A stretch of DNA of 64,000 bases. Origin: Cyrtodaria siliqua. Taxonomy: Eukaryota > Mollusca > Bivalvia > Adapedonta > Hiatellidae. The notes under the pieces were generated by a model. The model ran no database searches and was not told where the DNA came from. It saw nothing but the letters and a program-made list of their open reading frames with translations. The translations under genes were made by a program, and so were the position numbers. The stretch covers positions 1 through 64,000 of the forward strand of contig JAWPHD010001422.1 of the NCBI GenBank assembly GCA_037043455.1, read 5' to 3'. Below, piece after piece: positions 61,301 to 64,000 of the stretch. The first letter of the stretch is position 1; the number at the start of each line of letters is the position of its first letter.

Positions 61301-62571
61301 TAGCAAGTAATAAAAACAACATCTCGATTCATATTTGACGTCAAGGCACCTTGAAATACGCAGTATCACAGTGCAGAATCATGACGTGTATACGACGTGT
61401 GGCATCACTATAAAGCTGAGCACAGAGCTCACTGCTACGAAGTTTAACCCCATACATACAAACACAAGTGTCTAAATGTGTAATAAATTACACTATACTA
61501 AACTTCGACATACATACATAAGTGTCTAAATGTGTAATAAATTATACTATACTAAACTTCGACATATATACATAAATGTCTAATTGTATAATAAATTATT
61601 TTATACTAAACTTCGGCACACTCACACACACACACGCACGCACACACGCACGCACCACGCACGCACGCACGCACGCACGCACACACGCCCACACATGTTG
61701 CGGGTTAAGGTGGGACCACGTAAATGTTTTCCATGTTTGTGGTGTCGCATAGTTACCAAATAGTTTTCTTTGTAACCCACAACCTGCTACACATATATAA
61801 TGGACTGTTCTTTCTTTGTATTAAGACCATTCCATTTATGTGACAAAGGGGTGTTTTGGGGGAAATGACTGCTCAGCAATCGAACATTGTAAACCCTGAT
61901 CAGCCTGCGAGTTAGTCCCAGGCTGATCTGGGTTTACAATGGACGCAAAGGCGATTATAGTGGTGCTTATGGGGTTAAGGGTTAATTGTTGTTTGTTTTT
62001 TATGCGTGTGTTTGTTGTGATGAAGATCCATACTTATTAAAGGACAAATGTGAAGGTCACAGGTTTCATGAAACGTTGTATGTGAATCGCTATTAAGCAC
62101 AATGCTTTCTAACATTTTAAACATTTAATTTTATATTGCTGTCGATAGGGATGAATTTCACTATTGTAAGTTCTGCTGGCGGACTCAATGAATTCATGGA
62201 ATGGCGCGTAGTCCGCTGACCTTCATCTGTTTACATTAAGCAATCCTAGTGAAGAGCAACTGTCAAGCTCAAATATATTTTATTTTATTTCAGAAAATAA
62301 CTGGTCTTGTACAAAGAAAGTGTCTCCAGGGAGAAACGAAGCCTTTATTACTGACATAGACACCCCAGTTAACGACAATAGTGACAAAATACGGAATGGA
62401 AAGTTGGCAGGCAAAAAAGACAAGTCCACCGCAAATGACGAAAGCAATAAAGAACTGTATTCGTGGAAGGAAATTGCGCTGATCCTGGACAAATCTTTTA
62501 TGTTTTTGTTCATCTTCCTTGTGGTGTCATGTACGGTGATATGCATGTCATTGTTCGGTTTTAATTATTAA
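17746..62571 (+). CDS. Nicotinic receptor-like Cys-loop ion channel subunit (spliced, 12 coding exons)
   Basis: Joining 17,746-17,794, 25,111-25,262, 25,610-25,654, 29,516-29,628, 34,765-34,911, 39,427-39,511, 48,630-48,709, 49,207-49,352, 54,788-54,865, 55,539-55,697, 57,709-57,729 and 62,294-62,571 gives 1,353 nt: 450 residues plus TAA. All junctions are GT-AG and all phases agree. Visible are a signal peptide, the FxSYExLQRP N-terminal region, WTDSRLAW, the Cys-loop (Cys154-Cys168, 13 residues between), Trp175 of loop B, the ENGEW motif, M1, M2, M3 and C-terminal M4. These pentameric channels open on binding a small ligand at the plasma membrane. GER (264-266) before M2, Leu275 (9') and Glu286 (20') predict cation selectivity. 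No vicinal Cys pair occurs in loop C, so it is not a classical alpha subunit, and its ligand cannot be stated. The closest family is the expanded molluscan nAChR-like set (inference). Confidence 0.93.
17832..17897 (+). repeat. 33-bp tandem duplication in intron 1
   Basis: GAGTAGAACTTACCACGATA... occurs at 17,832 and again at 17,865 without change. It starts only 37 bp after the exon 1 donor. Confidence 0.9.
18435..20652. mobile_element. 2.2-kb element with perfect 37-bp TIRs and iterated subterminal motif
   Basis: The left arm 18,435-18,471 (TCGAGGGTTTAACGCGAAAC, then TATTGTAACTCACTTTT) is exactly complementary to 20,616-20,652. The core CGCGAAACTATTGTAA-C/G-T recurs inside, in both orientations, near 18,618, 18,672, 18,991, 20,282 and 20,450. 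A further direct repeat links about 18,810-19,000 with 20,120-20,300. No transposase frame is recognisable. The iterated motif resembles transposase-binding arrays of large-TIR elements (inference). It sits wholly in intron 1 of the receptor gene. Confidence 0.85.
20653..21049. other. Intron 1 sequence, nothing specific
   Basis: AT-rich with an imperfect palindromic ATATGTACCACAG region near 20,757-20,820. No exon fits the receptor phases. Confidence 0.4.
21050..21310 (+). mobile_element. Degenerate SINE-like repeat (family B)
   Basis: It contains CCTTAGCCTCATCCATCGGA, GTTCCCAGATTCC and a GCCGTTAATCAACGTTCAAT end. These match, with many changes, the repeats at 42,440-42,690 and 45,620-45,870. 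The head is too decayed to show tRNA boxes. Confidence 0.6.
21648..21686 (+). repeat. (GAA)n microsatellite
   Basis: About 12 uninterrupted AAG/GAA triplets in intron 1. Confidence 0.95.
22060..22535 (+). pseudogene. Fragment of a LINE reverse transcriptase, distal part
   Basis: The translation [20 protein letters not shown] followed by [13 protein letters not shown] is typical of the region after the catalytic palm in many LINE RTs. After two stops and a shift it continues [19 protein letters not shown] and [12 protein letters not shown]. The fragment is short, broken and lacks the YADD motif. It is not the same element as the LINE at 6-9.6 kb. Confidence 0.75.
22612..22830. repeat. C-rich/G-rich foldback
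   Basis: GGACAAAAG followed by C runs at the left is mirrored by G runs followed by CTTTTGTCC at the right, with internal TCCACCTTGTAAAAA copies. The arms could pair over most of the ~220 bp. The G and C tracts are long homopolymers, so their lengths in the assembly are uncertain. Confidence 0.8.
22940..23300 (+). repeat. ~106-bp tandem repeat, about three and a half copies
   Basis: GGAACTCAGACATCCTG, TATAATGTCCACA and GTTCGAACATCCTG recur with offsets of about 105-107 bp. The 151-codon frame across it is a repeat translation. Confidence 0.85.
24030..24600 (+). repeat. 27-bp tandem repeat followed by (TA)n-containing repeat units
   Basis: TTACACTTGATGATCGGTAA recurs every 27 bp between about 24,038 and 24,142. 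Three copies of TTTGGATTATAACGCTTTGA...GGCTGATGGCTGACA, each followed by a (TA)n run, occupy 24,181-24,421. Degenerate versions continue to about 24,595. Confidence 0.85.
25111..25262 (+). CDS. Receptor exon 2: mature N terminus and beta1
   Basis: After TAATTTTCAG the phase-1 frame runs to TTG before GTAAGT. It encodes residues 17-67, including [11 protein letters not shown] and [15 protein letters not shown]. The Y-x-x-x-x-RP pattern and the alternating hydrophobic strand correspond to the N-terminal helix and first strand of nicotinic-type receptors. The exon ends in phase 0. Confidence 0.93.
25288..25336 (+). repeat. (AG)n microsatellite
   Basis: Nearly pure GA dinucleotides 26 bp after the exon 2 donor. 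Confidence 0.95.
25610..25654 (+). CDS. Receptor exon 3: 45-nt exon, loop D side
   Basis: Flanked by AATTTTCAG and GTAAGT, in phase 0, it encodes [16 protein letters not shown] 45-bp third exon at this place is a conserved feature of nicotinic receptor genes, which supports the family call independently of sequence. By position the loop D Trp appears to be Tyr (TGYFG), counting five residues before the WTD Trp. Confidence 0.92.
26621..27159. mobile_element. MITE family 2, copy 2, with internal expansion
   Basis: It shares its ends and interior with the element at 13,120-13,584 (CTCGGGAATGTCCGCTATAT on the left; CAATATATAGCGGAAATTCC on the right). A 34-bp segment next to the left terminal repeat has been amplified to four copies (26,657-26,792), which the other copy lacks. 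Confidence 0.85.
26657..26792 (+). repeat. Four tandem copies of a 34-bp unit
   Basis: CTATATAGTGTATGTACAAT followed by ATGCTGCTGGTAAT repeats at 26,657, 26,691, 26,725 and 26,759 with no differences seen. Confidence 0.95.
27332..27614 (+). mobile_element. MITE family 1, copy 3 (complete)
   Basis: CATTACGTGGTCC at 27,332 and GGACCACGTAATG ending at 27,614 form the terminal inverted repeat. The internal hairpin right arm GGGGTTGGATGGGGTATG is intact; the left arm is degenerate (CATACCCAAGCCAATCCC). Confidence 0.9.
27615..28305. other. Intron 3 sequence, nothing specific
   Basis: AT-rich, without a phase-compatible exon or a recognisable repeat apart from a TTTATATACTGTCATG duplication near 27,927-27,955. 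Confidence 0.4.
28308..28482. mobile_element. Small inverted-repeat element
   Basis: AATAAAATATTTCCAGCG-TTTATATT (about 28,313-28,339) is the reverse complement of AATATAAACCCGCTGGAAAT... (about 28,452-28,480) except for a 2-base gap. A MITE-sized foldback of about 170 bp. Confidence 0.7.
29516..29628 (+). CDS. Receptor exon 4: WTDSRLAW and loop A
   Basis: TCTCCATTTAAG is followed by CAATGGACGG in phase 0; the exon ends AACAG before GTCAGA in phase 2. It encodes [10 protein letters not shown], then [17 protein letters not shown]-x-P with following IIIEN is loop A; the usual D after P is Ala and the usual loop A Tyr is Glu. Cys109 lies next to the loop A Trp with no obvious partner. The length, 113 nt, is near the 110 nt usual for this exon. 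Confidence 0.9.
29650..33440 (+). repeat. 3.8-kb intronic satellite: 31-bp, 57-bp and 88-bp related units
   Basis: The left part (about 29,690-29,955) repeats a ~31-bp unit (TTAAATGTGTGGTATGCATG...). The core (about 30,270-32,650) repeats a 57-bp unit (TTTAATGTGTGGTGGTGTGC, then ATCTGTACC and ATATATGTGTGTATGTGT). The right part (about 32,650-33,210) repeats 88 bp, which is one 57-bp unit plus one 31-bp unit. Core copies vary between ACCAAATATA, ACCAACTATA and ACCCAATATA, often in order. Because 57 is divisible by three, the + strand gives long open frames with a 19-residue period ([19 protein letters not shown]); these are not genes. Confidence 0.95.
33500..33879. other. Sequence between satellite and next repeat, nothing specific
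   Basis: No exon or repeat supported. Confidence 0.4.
33880..34480. repeat. Dispersed repeat fragment with imperfect ~190-bp units
   Basis: ATCTTCT-x-CTCTGAAACTA and CAAATTTGTTCA/CAAGTTTGTTCAAATGGTGAC recur. The right edge reads GGGCCATCTTGGCCCTCTTG, resembling the end of a common molluscan transposon family (recognition from memory). Confidence 0.55.
34485..34672 (-). mobile_element. tRNA-derived SINE, family A (second copy)
   Basis: Read on the - strand it has an A-box-like GTGGTCTAGAGG (34,650-34,661) and a B box GGTTCGAATCC (34,595-34,605), then GTGTCGATTCTTACGGATGG shared with the SINE at 16,041-16,290. Its 5' head ends about 90 bp before receptor exon 5. Confidence 0.85.
34765..34911 (+). 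CDS. Receptor exon 5: loop E and Cys-loop
   Basis: ATTCTGTAATACAG precedes TGCAGCGGAAG; the donor is CAG before GTACAG. It enters and leaves in phase 2 and encodes residues 120-168, ending [15 protein letters not shown], a Cys-loop with exactly 13 residues between Cys154 and Cys168. The usual FPFD is [12 protein letters not shown] (144-151) precedes it. Confidence 0.95.
35170..37980 (+). repeat. 61-bp satellite array with ~797-bp higher-order period
   Basis: GCGTAGACATGAGCTCGTGT, ATTCG, then CTGACAAGATGCATGATTGG and TAAACGCACGAT recur every ~61 bp for some 46 copies. Monomers alternate between variants (CGTCTATGAC versus CGCCTCTGAC; GATGGGTA versus GATTGGTA). Distinctive monomers recur at 796-797 bp: CGAAGG at 35,555 and 36,351, GATGCG at 35,845 and 36,642. 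That is a 13-monomer higher-order repeat present about twice. The many - strand frames are repeat translations; three monomers (183 bp) make one 61-residue period. Confidence 0.95.
37409..37621 (-). mobile_element. tRNA-derived SINE inserted in the 61-bp satellite
   Basis: On the - strand the head carries GTGGTGTAATGGTTAGC (A-box region) and GTTCAATCCC (B-box-like), and the body runs into GTTAATTATCGAAAAATAAA. It is flanked by an exact 12-bp duplication, ATAAGGTCGTGC, at 37,397-37,408 and 37,622-37,633, and satellite monomers resume on the far side. The insertion therefore post-dates the array. Confidence 0.92.
37981..38345 (+). repeat. Degenerate edge of the satellite
   Basis: GGGTAGACATGAGC...TCGCATCTGACA...AGAATAACGCG units with ~57-65-bp spacing are diverged relatives of the 61-bp monomer, as expected at an array edge. 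Confidence 0.7.
38900..39181 (+). mobile_element. MITE family 1, copy 4
   Basis: CCTTACGTGTTCCCGCCTTA to CTCGTACCACGCAATG, with terminal repeats carrying three or four substitutions. It is otherwise full length (282 bp) and retains the CCAACCCCGTTTT...GGAGAAGGGGTTGG hairpin. Confidence 0.88.
39427..39511 (+). CDS. Receptor exon 6: loop B
   Basis: TCATTTTGCAG precedes CATTATTTTAAG; the donor is AAG before GTATTC. It takes phase 2 in and leaves phase 0, encoding residues 169-197: [12 protein letters not shown], then [10 protein letters not shown]. Trp175 and Tyr177 match the W-x-Y of loop B, the central cation-pi residue of nicotinic sites. Confidence 0.92.
39599..39864 (+). mobile_element. 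MITE family 1, copy 5, 88 bp after exon 6
   Basis: CATTACGTGGTCCCGCCTTA to CCGACCACGTAATG. The internal hairpin is essentially perfect here (CTACCCCATCCAACCCC pairing with GGGGTTGGATGGGGTAG). Confidence 0.9.
39865..41660. other. Intron 6 sequence, no exon seen
   Basis: No phase-compatible exon. There is a C-rich tract at about 41,435-41,540 and an inverted-looking CAAAACGGTCAC/GAGACCGTTTT region near 40,427-40,560. Short open frames lack motifs. Confidence 0.4.
41662..41990 (+). repeat. Dispersed repeat, paralogue of 58,299-58,670
   Basis: TTTCTAAACCTACTGATGAC...CTTACATATTTTGAGAA...CCAAACCCCAAAACTGGA...ATCGGCACATATA...ATAGAGTTTTGATAAAC aligns along its length to the later copy. It lacks the short insertion found there and so represents the empty site. 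Confidence 0.8.
42080..42230 (+). repeat. Repeat copy that gives the empty site for the 43.1-kb transposon
   Basis: GAACGTTTCTCTGTGATGTT...CAGTTTACAGCAATATT...CCAGTTAAATT...AATAACAGGACACT matches the two sides of the element at 43,100-44,166 without the intervening sequence. Confidence 0.7.
42440..42690 (+). mobile_element. SINE-like repeat (family B)
   Basis: Contains GACACTTTCCCTTAGCCTCG, CCGGGCGGTCCCGTGTATTGG and a GAGCCGTTAAACAACATTCA end, the pattern of a conserved 3' domain widely found in animal SINEs (recognition from memory). The tRNA-like head is not clear. Confidence 0.65.
43100..44166. mobile_element. ~1.07-kb non-autonomous DNA transposon with 16-bp TIRs
   Basis: TACCGTATTTCCTCTA at 43,100-43,115 is exactly inverted at 44,151-44,166, and both ends continue into AGCGCC-rich sequence. 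The flanks join into a sequence like 42,110-42,225, so it interrupts an older repeat copy. The 130-codon - strand frame inside has no transposase motif. It lies in the intron between receptor exons 6 and 7. Confidence 0.85.
44305..44385 (+). CDS. Candidate optional 81-nt exon of the receptor
   Basis: TTTTTTTGTTCATTTCAG precedes AGACGC and the segment ends AAAAAG before GTTGAC. Length 81, phase 0 in and out, and no stop, so it could be included between exons 6 and 7 without changing frame, adding 27 residues (including [12 protein letters not shown] and ending VDLTKK) before ENGEWE in loop F. Without it, exons 6 and 7 already give a family-typical spacing, so I leave it out of the main model. 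IWFPDA resembles the W-x-P-D of loop A, so it could also be a relic of a duplicated exon, or chance. Confidence 0.33.
44400..45190. other. Intron sequence, nothing specific
   Basis: AT-rich, no supported exon or repeat. Confidence 0.4.
45195..45540 (+). repeat. Dispersed repeat, paralogue of 54,880-55,165
   Basis: GTCGTCCGTC-ATACTTTAACCTGCAAC, TCATGAAACTCACACACATC and a right edge of GGAACACACTTCTAG match the later copy in order. Confidence 0.75.
45620..45870 (+). mobile_element. Degenerate SINE-like repeat (family B)
   Basis: A tRNA-like head (GGTGCAGTGGACAGTGCGGT, then GGGTTCAAGACTC as a B-box relic) is followed by AGCCTCGTCCATCG and GGTTTCCCAGATTCC, as in the other family B copies. Confidence 0.65.
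45890..47390. mobile_element. Element bounded by clusters of ACCATGGT palindromes
   Basis: About ten CCATGG palindromes, most extended to ACCATGGT, lie at 45,903-46,086 with spacers such as CAACCATGGT and CGACCA. A second cluster lies at 47,248-47,378. Between them, GTGAAATTT/ACTGAAA motifs repeat (46,240-46,460). The clusters act as complex inverted repeats because each motif is its own complement. Confidence 0.65.
47391..48196. other. Intron sequence, no exon seen
   Basis: No motif-bearing frame or clear repeat family. Confidence 0.4.
48197..48474 (+). mobile_element. MITE family 1, copy 6, 155 bp before exon 7
   Basis: CCTGGTGGTTCCGCCTTAAT to CTCGGACCACTTAAC. The terminal repeats are more diverged than in other copies; the body is full length. 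Confidence 0.85.
48630..48709 (+). CDS. Receptor exon 7: ENGEW motif and loop C
   Basis: A pyrimidine-rich tract and ACCAAAG precede GAAAACGGCGAATGG; the donor is GAG before GTAAGTAA. Phase 0 in, phase 2 out; residues 198-223. [10 protein letters not shown] is the conserved motif before loop C. Loop C itself is a run of six serines followed by [10 protein letters not shown] and contains no cysteine, so the vicinal Cys pair of alpha subunits is absent. This exon is too short to stand out as an open frame and was found by phase requirements. Confidence 0.93.
49207..49352 (+). CDS. Receptor exon 8: pre-M1, M1 and start of M2
   Basis: TTTTGATACTCATCAG precedes ACTATACTTC; the donor is ACAG before GTAACC. 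Phase 2 in, phase 1 out. It encodes [15 protein letters not shown]1 (about residues 237-260, with the conserved FP at 244-245), then [13 protein letters not shown]. Glu265 at -1' is the cation-selectivity residue; anion channels normally carry PAR here. Confidence 0.95.
49443..49721 (+). mobile_element. MITE family 1, copy 7, 90 bp after exon 8
   Basis: CATTACGTGGTCCCGCCTTA to CTCGAACCAAGTAATG; the right terminal repeat has two changes. Full length, 279 bp. Confidence 0.9.
49817..49914 (-). mobile_element. MITE family 1, copy 8 (truncated)
   Basis: It begins CATTACGTGTTCCGAGTATT and follows the inverted family sequence through the hairpin region, stopping at AAAACCTTAATTA. Only the first ~98 bp remain. 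Confidence 0.85.
49915..50940. other. Intron 8 sequence, no exon used
   Basis: A short CG-richer stretch near 50,500-50,590 has TTTAG and CAG acceptor-like sites but no frame matching M2 in phase 1. Otherwise AT-rich. Confidence 0.4.
50941..52320 (+). repeat. Composite of dispersed repeat copies
   Basis: AAGCCGG-GCTAGG-GGCGTGAGAGGTGTTGC followed by CTCAATAAAACCGAGTCTGC occurs at about 51,078-51,155 and again at 52,226-52,300. The GGGATC-TCAAGCCCAATC segment also occurs twice (52,026 and 52,177). ACTCAATAAAACCGAGT is a short palindromic hairpin that includes AATAAA, reminiscent of the poly(A) hairpin in an LTR R region (inference). Between about 51,410 and 51,740 the sequence parallels 59,760-60,180. 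Periodic TTTGCGGTGTCGCCTATATG units occupy 51,768-51,880. Confidence 0.65.
52680..53462 (+). repeat. ~135-bp tandem repeat, about six copies
   Basis: AGCTTGGGATTGCATTTGGG, GGTCACTG-TTACTAAAATAG, AACTTCAGTTAGGAATGAGA and ATGGGTAGGTAGCTT recur in order. Copies differ by 10-20 percent by eye, so the array is older than the others. Confidence 0.85.
53712..54040 (+). pseudogene. Tc1/mariner-like transposase N-terminal fragment
   Basis: ATG 53,712 gives [20 protein letters not shown]. After frame changes near 53,775 and 53,795 it continues [40 protein letters not shown] and [13 protein letters not shown]. This is the helix-turn-helix DNA-binding half of a Tc1-type transposase with its basic PRS linker. 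The DDE catalytic half is missing and the sequence stops at TAA 54,038. Dead fragment in intron 8. Confidence 0.85.
54788..54865 (+). CDS. Receptor exon 9: M2 pore helix
   Basis: GTATTACAG precedes TTCTGCTTTCC; the donor is TTTTGT before GTAAGT. Phase 1 in and out; residues 273-298: [20 protein letters not shown]. Leu275 is the 9' gate and Glu286 the 20' extracellular ring. The exon joins exon 8 inside M2. Confidence 0.93.
54880..55165 (+). repeat. Dispersed repeat, paralogue of 45,195-45,540
   Basis: CGTCGTCCGTCACACTTTAA, ATAAAACTTCACACACATCT and the right edge TGGAACACCATACTAG match the earlier copy. It begins about 15 bp after the exon 9 donor. Confidence 0.75.
55539..55697 (+). CDS. Receptor exon 10: M3 and start of cytoplasmic loop
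   Basis: GTTTCTTCTTACAG precedes CCACCTACC; the donor is AAAG before GTAATT. Phase 1 in and out; residues 299-351. M3 is [20 protein letters not shown], followed by LDIYF and an acidic stretch (HEDDEE), then [17 protein letters not shown], the amphipathic start of the M3-M4 loop. Confidence 0.95.
55750..56430 (+). pseudogene. LINE C-terminal fragment
   Basis: Near 55,960-56,110 the frame [20 protein letters not shown], then [19 protein letters not shown] shows the NQL-SG-LN-Y plus CxxC...HYLxxC pattern typical of the end of several LINE polyproteins. Stops follow immediately. It lies in the intron between exons 10 and the microexon. Confidence 0.65.
56440..57600. other. Intron 10 sequence, nothing specific
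   Basis: No phase-compatible exon besides the microexon further on. The 88-codon - strand frame at 57,056-57,322 has no recognisable motif. Confidence 0.4.
57610..57686 (+). repeat. 77-bp direct repeat, copy 1 (22 bp before the microexon)
   Basis: AATTTGAATAATAATAACAC...GAATGACTTTAGAGTT recurs at 58,177-58,253 with a single difference by eye (AGAGTT versus AAAGTT). This copy forms most of the intron end in front of the microexon acceptor. Confidence 0.95.
57709..57729 (+). CDS. Receptor exon 11: 21-nt microexon in the M3-M4 loop
   Basis: TCTATTATTGTTATAG precedes GTGGGCAAACGG; the donor is GAAA before GTAAGTAT. Phase 1 in and out. Included, it gives G-GQTGFE-K between SRWK and NNWSC; skipped, the junction becomes Glu-Asn and the frame is unchanged (443 residues). 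Strong splice sites and exact phase fit support it, but a 21-nt match can arise by chance. Confidence 0.6.
58177..58253 (+). repeat. 77-bp direct repeat, copy 2
   Basis: Second copy of the 57,610-57,686 sequence, 567 bp downstream and on the other side of the microexon. Confidence 0.95.
58299..58670 (+). repeat. Dispersed repeat with a 66-bp SINE-tail insertion
   Basis: Paralogue of 41,662-41,990. At 58,321-58,386 it contains ATGAATGAATGGTGTTTTAC...GGCACGTCGACACA, flanked by an exact 12-bp duplication TGCTGACGATGA (58,309-58,320 and 58,387-58,398). The other copy has the target only once. Read on the - strand the insert ends in ATTCATTCAT repeats, as a 5'-truncated SINE would. Confidence 0.85.
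58671..59755. other. Intron 11 sequence, nothing specific
   Basis: AT-rich, no exon or repeat supported. Confidence 0.4.
59756..60240 (-). repeat. Copy of the dispersed repeat also at 16.3 and 51.4 kb, inverted relative to 16.3 kb
   Basis: GGACGACAGTCAACCAC, GGGCTACCGCCTTGGAACGG and CTTACCCTACTGTCATCCCA match the reverse complement of 16,520-16,640 and the forward strand of 51,400-51,560. It runs into the retroelement fragment at 60,240 and so may be that element's 3' untranslated part. Confidence 0.7.
60240..60960 (-). pseudogene. Retroelement RT tail fragment (Penelope-like or related, uncertain)
   Basis: On the - strand, collinear frames read [35 protein letters not shown], then LLNQGYV, and after a stop [11 protein letters not shown]...[20 protein letters not shown]. 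The SQLIRF-RAC and LL-QGY pattern is typical of the thumb end of a reverse transcriptase family common in aquatic invertebrates; I favour a Penelope-like or related element. No catalytic motif is present. Together with 59,756-60,240 it forms one 3'-end fragment. Confidence 0.5.
61460..61616 (+). repeat. 54-bp tandem repeat, three copies
   Basis: GTGTCTAAATGTGTAATAAA...TATACTAAACTTCGACATA recurs at about 61,468, 61,522 and 61,576. Confidence 0.9.
61617..61696 (+). repeat. (CACG)n/(CA)n microsatellite
   Basis: CACACACACGCACG-type repeats directly following the 54-bp array. Confidence 0.95.
61706..61731 (+). mobile_element. MITE family 1 end fragment
   Basis: GGTTAAGGTGGGACCACGTA matches the terminal 20 or so bases of family 1; nothing else of the element is present. 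Confidence 0.5.
61885..61941. repeat. 23-bp inverted repeat (hairpin)
   Basis: CATTGTAAACCCTGATCAGCCTG pairs with CAGGCTGATCTGGGTTTACAATG around an 11-base loop, with one mismatch. Possibly the tip of a small foldback repeat. Confidence 0.8.
62294..62571 (+). CDS. Receptor exon 12: cytoplasmic loop, M4 and stop
   Basis: TATTTTATTTCAG precedes AAAATAACTGG in phase 1. It encodes NNWSCTKK, a polar, Lys/Asp/Asn-rich loop ([20 protein letters not shown]), the amphipathic [11 protein letters not shown] and M4 (about residues 428-448, [20 protein letters not shown]), ending FGFNY and TAA. The short C-terminal tail after M4 is extracellular in this family. Confidence 0.95.
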
Positions 62572-62937
62572 GAGCCTTACATATAACTCCTGTCAAACAA
62601 TGCGCGTATTCCACTGACCTTTCCCTTAACGTCTCACAACACAGTTACTTTTACACTGTAGAACTTCCTGAATTTTCTTAAAAATATTTTCATTGTGAAA
62701 CTTGAAGTCTGTTGCTCGATTTATGCAGCAAAAACCAATTTGCTTTTTTTAAATATCAATAGTTTGGAGAGACCCTCTTGAATTTGTCCATTTCACTTAC
62801 ATTTTCAAGTGTATTAGATGCTCAGATATGGGCTCAGAAACATTGAGGCATATCCAAACATGTATGAAATTATGAACTTGTCCCATTCTTGTCATCTGCA
62901 ACAAAAAAGAAAGAGAAGATATTTGCAAATTTTAAGA

Positions 62938-62943
62938 AATAAA
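62938..62943 (+). terminator. Possible polyadenylation signal of the receptor gene
   Basis: AATAAA lies 367 bp after the stop codon. No earlier AATAAA was seen between the stop and this site. The cleavage position is not known. Confidence 0.4.
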
Positions 62944-63339
62944 CAAGGACCGAATAGCACCGAATAGCACAGATCTTTTTTTAAGGCCAGAAAGTACTTA
63001 AGGTCTCATTAAACTGTTATTTCCCTTGCCAGTCACGGAAGGTACTTTATGCCGTAAGAACGCGTTATATCCGTTAAGCACAGGAAATGAACTAACCAAT
63101 CAAATCAACTCAAAGATGTGATCGCGATGTTGCGAATGAATTCTTTAATTAAATTTAATAAAATAATGTTTTATTGCAGATATGTTACAATACATCAATT
63201 CAACATCACAATATTAATAGCAACATATGCAACTTTTTTAACAACATTAGTTACAGTATATAGTGGGGCAGATTGATGACATATATTGGTAAAATTGTGC
63301 ATTTTGTGACAAAAGCACCAAACTTGACACATATCTAGA

Positions 63340-63600
63340 CAATACTTTACTAAACATTTTTGGCTATGGACCCACCTTAGATTTTGAAAAATGGCCGCCA
63401 TTTTCAAAATGGCCGCCAAATATTCCACAAAGAATTAATGAAGCCCATAATTAATTGGTTTCATCAAAACTTGTTATTGTAGATACATTAAATTCAAGAC
63501 ATTAATAGACAATAAAACATGCAATATAATTTGGGTCATTTTTTTCTTCAAAATGGCTGCCATTTTCAAAATGGCCGCCGAAAAATTCTTTTTTTTTTAG
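63340..63600. repeat. Repeats of AAAATGGC-GCCATTTT
   Basis: AAAATGGCCGCCATTTTCAAAATGGCCGCCAAA near 63,390-63,420 and again near 63,550-63,582 are partly self-complementary. This is a common dispersed motif in bivalve-like genomes (from memory). Confidence 0.65.
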
Positions 63601-64000
63601 AAAGCAATCAAAATGTTGATGTGTTTTACAAAGGTGTTGTCTTGATATATTTATGTGTATGTCTATACTTCAAAAAATAGTTGTTAGATACACCGCTATA
63701 CATCAGAGCTTAGGAGTTTTACACATGTATACATACTATGCCAACTCTGAGTCTAGTTTGTCTTAGTTGTCTTTAGCCTTAAGCTTTTCTTTAGTGTGTT
63801 TTAGTTTCAGTCTCATCTTTATTAGCGGCTTTTAGTTTATAATAACTCGTAAGTAGACATCCAGTGACTTGGTAAAAAACTATTAAAGGGATATACAACA
63901 ATCGCAAACTGTTTAACAAGCATCCAAATCGATCAATCCAATATCAATTTGACTTTAAAACGTCTTGCATAGATTTATACGATGCAGACTTTTTTAATTG
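63601..64000. other. Downstream intergenic sequence, no gene seen
   Basis: No exon or RNA gene supported; the phrase CAAGCATCCAAATCGATCAATCCA resembles other dispersed sequence near 42,240-42,290. Confidence 0.4.

Overview
The window is eukaryotic, and the repeat families point to a marine mollusc, most likely a bivalve (inferred from family resemblance, not from a search). It is AT-rich, gene-poor and crowded with transposable elements, minisatellites and satellite arrays. Almost all open reading frames here are translations of repeats.

One real gene can be assembled with confidence. It is a Cys-loop ligand-gated ion channel subunit of the nicotinic acetylcholine receptor-like type, on the + strand from 17,746 to 62,571. 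It has twelve coding exons totalling 1,353 nt (450 residues plus stop), and every junction is phase-consistent. The product has a signal peptide, the ligand-binding ectodomain with a canonical 13-residue Cys-loop, M1 to M3, a charged cytoplasmic loop and M4. It looks cation-selective (GER before M2, Glu at 20') but lacks the vicinal cysteines of loop C and several aromatic-box residues, so it is a divergent non-alpha-like subunit. A 21-nt microexon (57,709-57,729) in the M3-M4 loop and an 81-nt candidate exon (44,305-44,385) in the extracellular domain are both frame-neutral and may be alternatively spliced. A terminal exon of a second, unrecognised gene lies on the - strand at 3,748-4,139.

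Layout: 0.9-3.3 kb, a composite DNA element with G-rich tandem repeats; 3.6 kb, two interleaved inverted repeats; 4.3-5.0 kb, a TIR element; 6.0-9.6 kb, a decayed L1/Tx1-like LINE; 12-17.4 kb, minisatellites, MITEs and a SINE; 17.7 kb onward, the receptor gene. Intron 1 holds a 2.2-kb TIR element carrying iterated copies of its own terminal motif. The intron between exons 4 and 5 holds a 3.8-kb 57-bp/88-bp satellite. The intron between exons 5 and 6 holds a 2.8-kb 61-bp satellite with a ~797-bp higher-order period, interrupted by a SINE. Later introns hold MITEs (three within about 160 bp of exons), SINEs, a nested TIR transposon, a CCATGG-rich element, and Tc1, LINE and other retroelement fragments.

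Nothing here resembles an operon, CRISPR array or prokaryotic system. The observations most worth following are the structure of the receptor gene with its optional cassettes, and the organisation of the repeats inside it.
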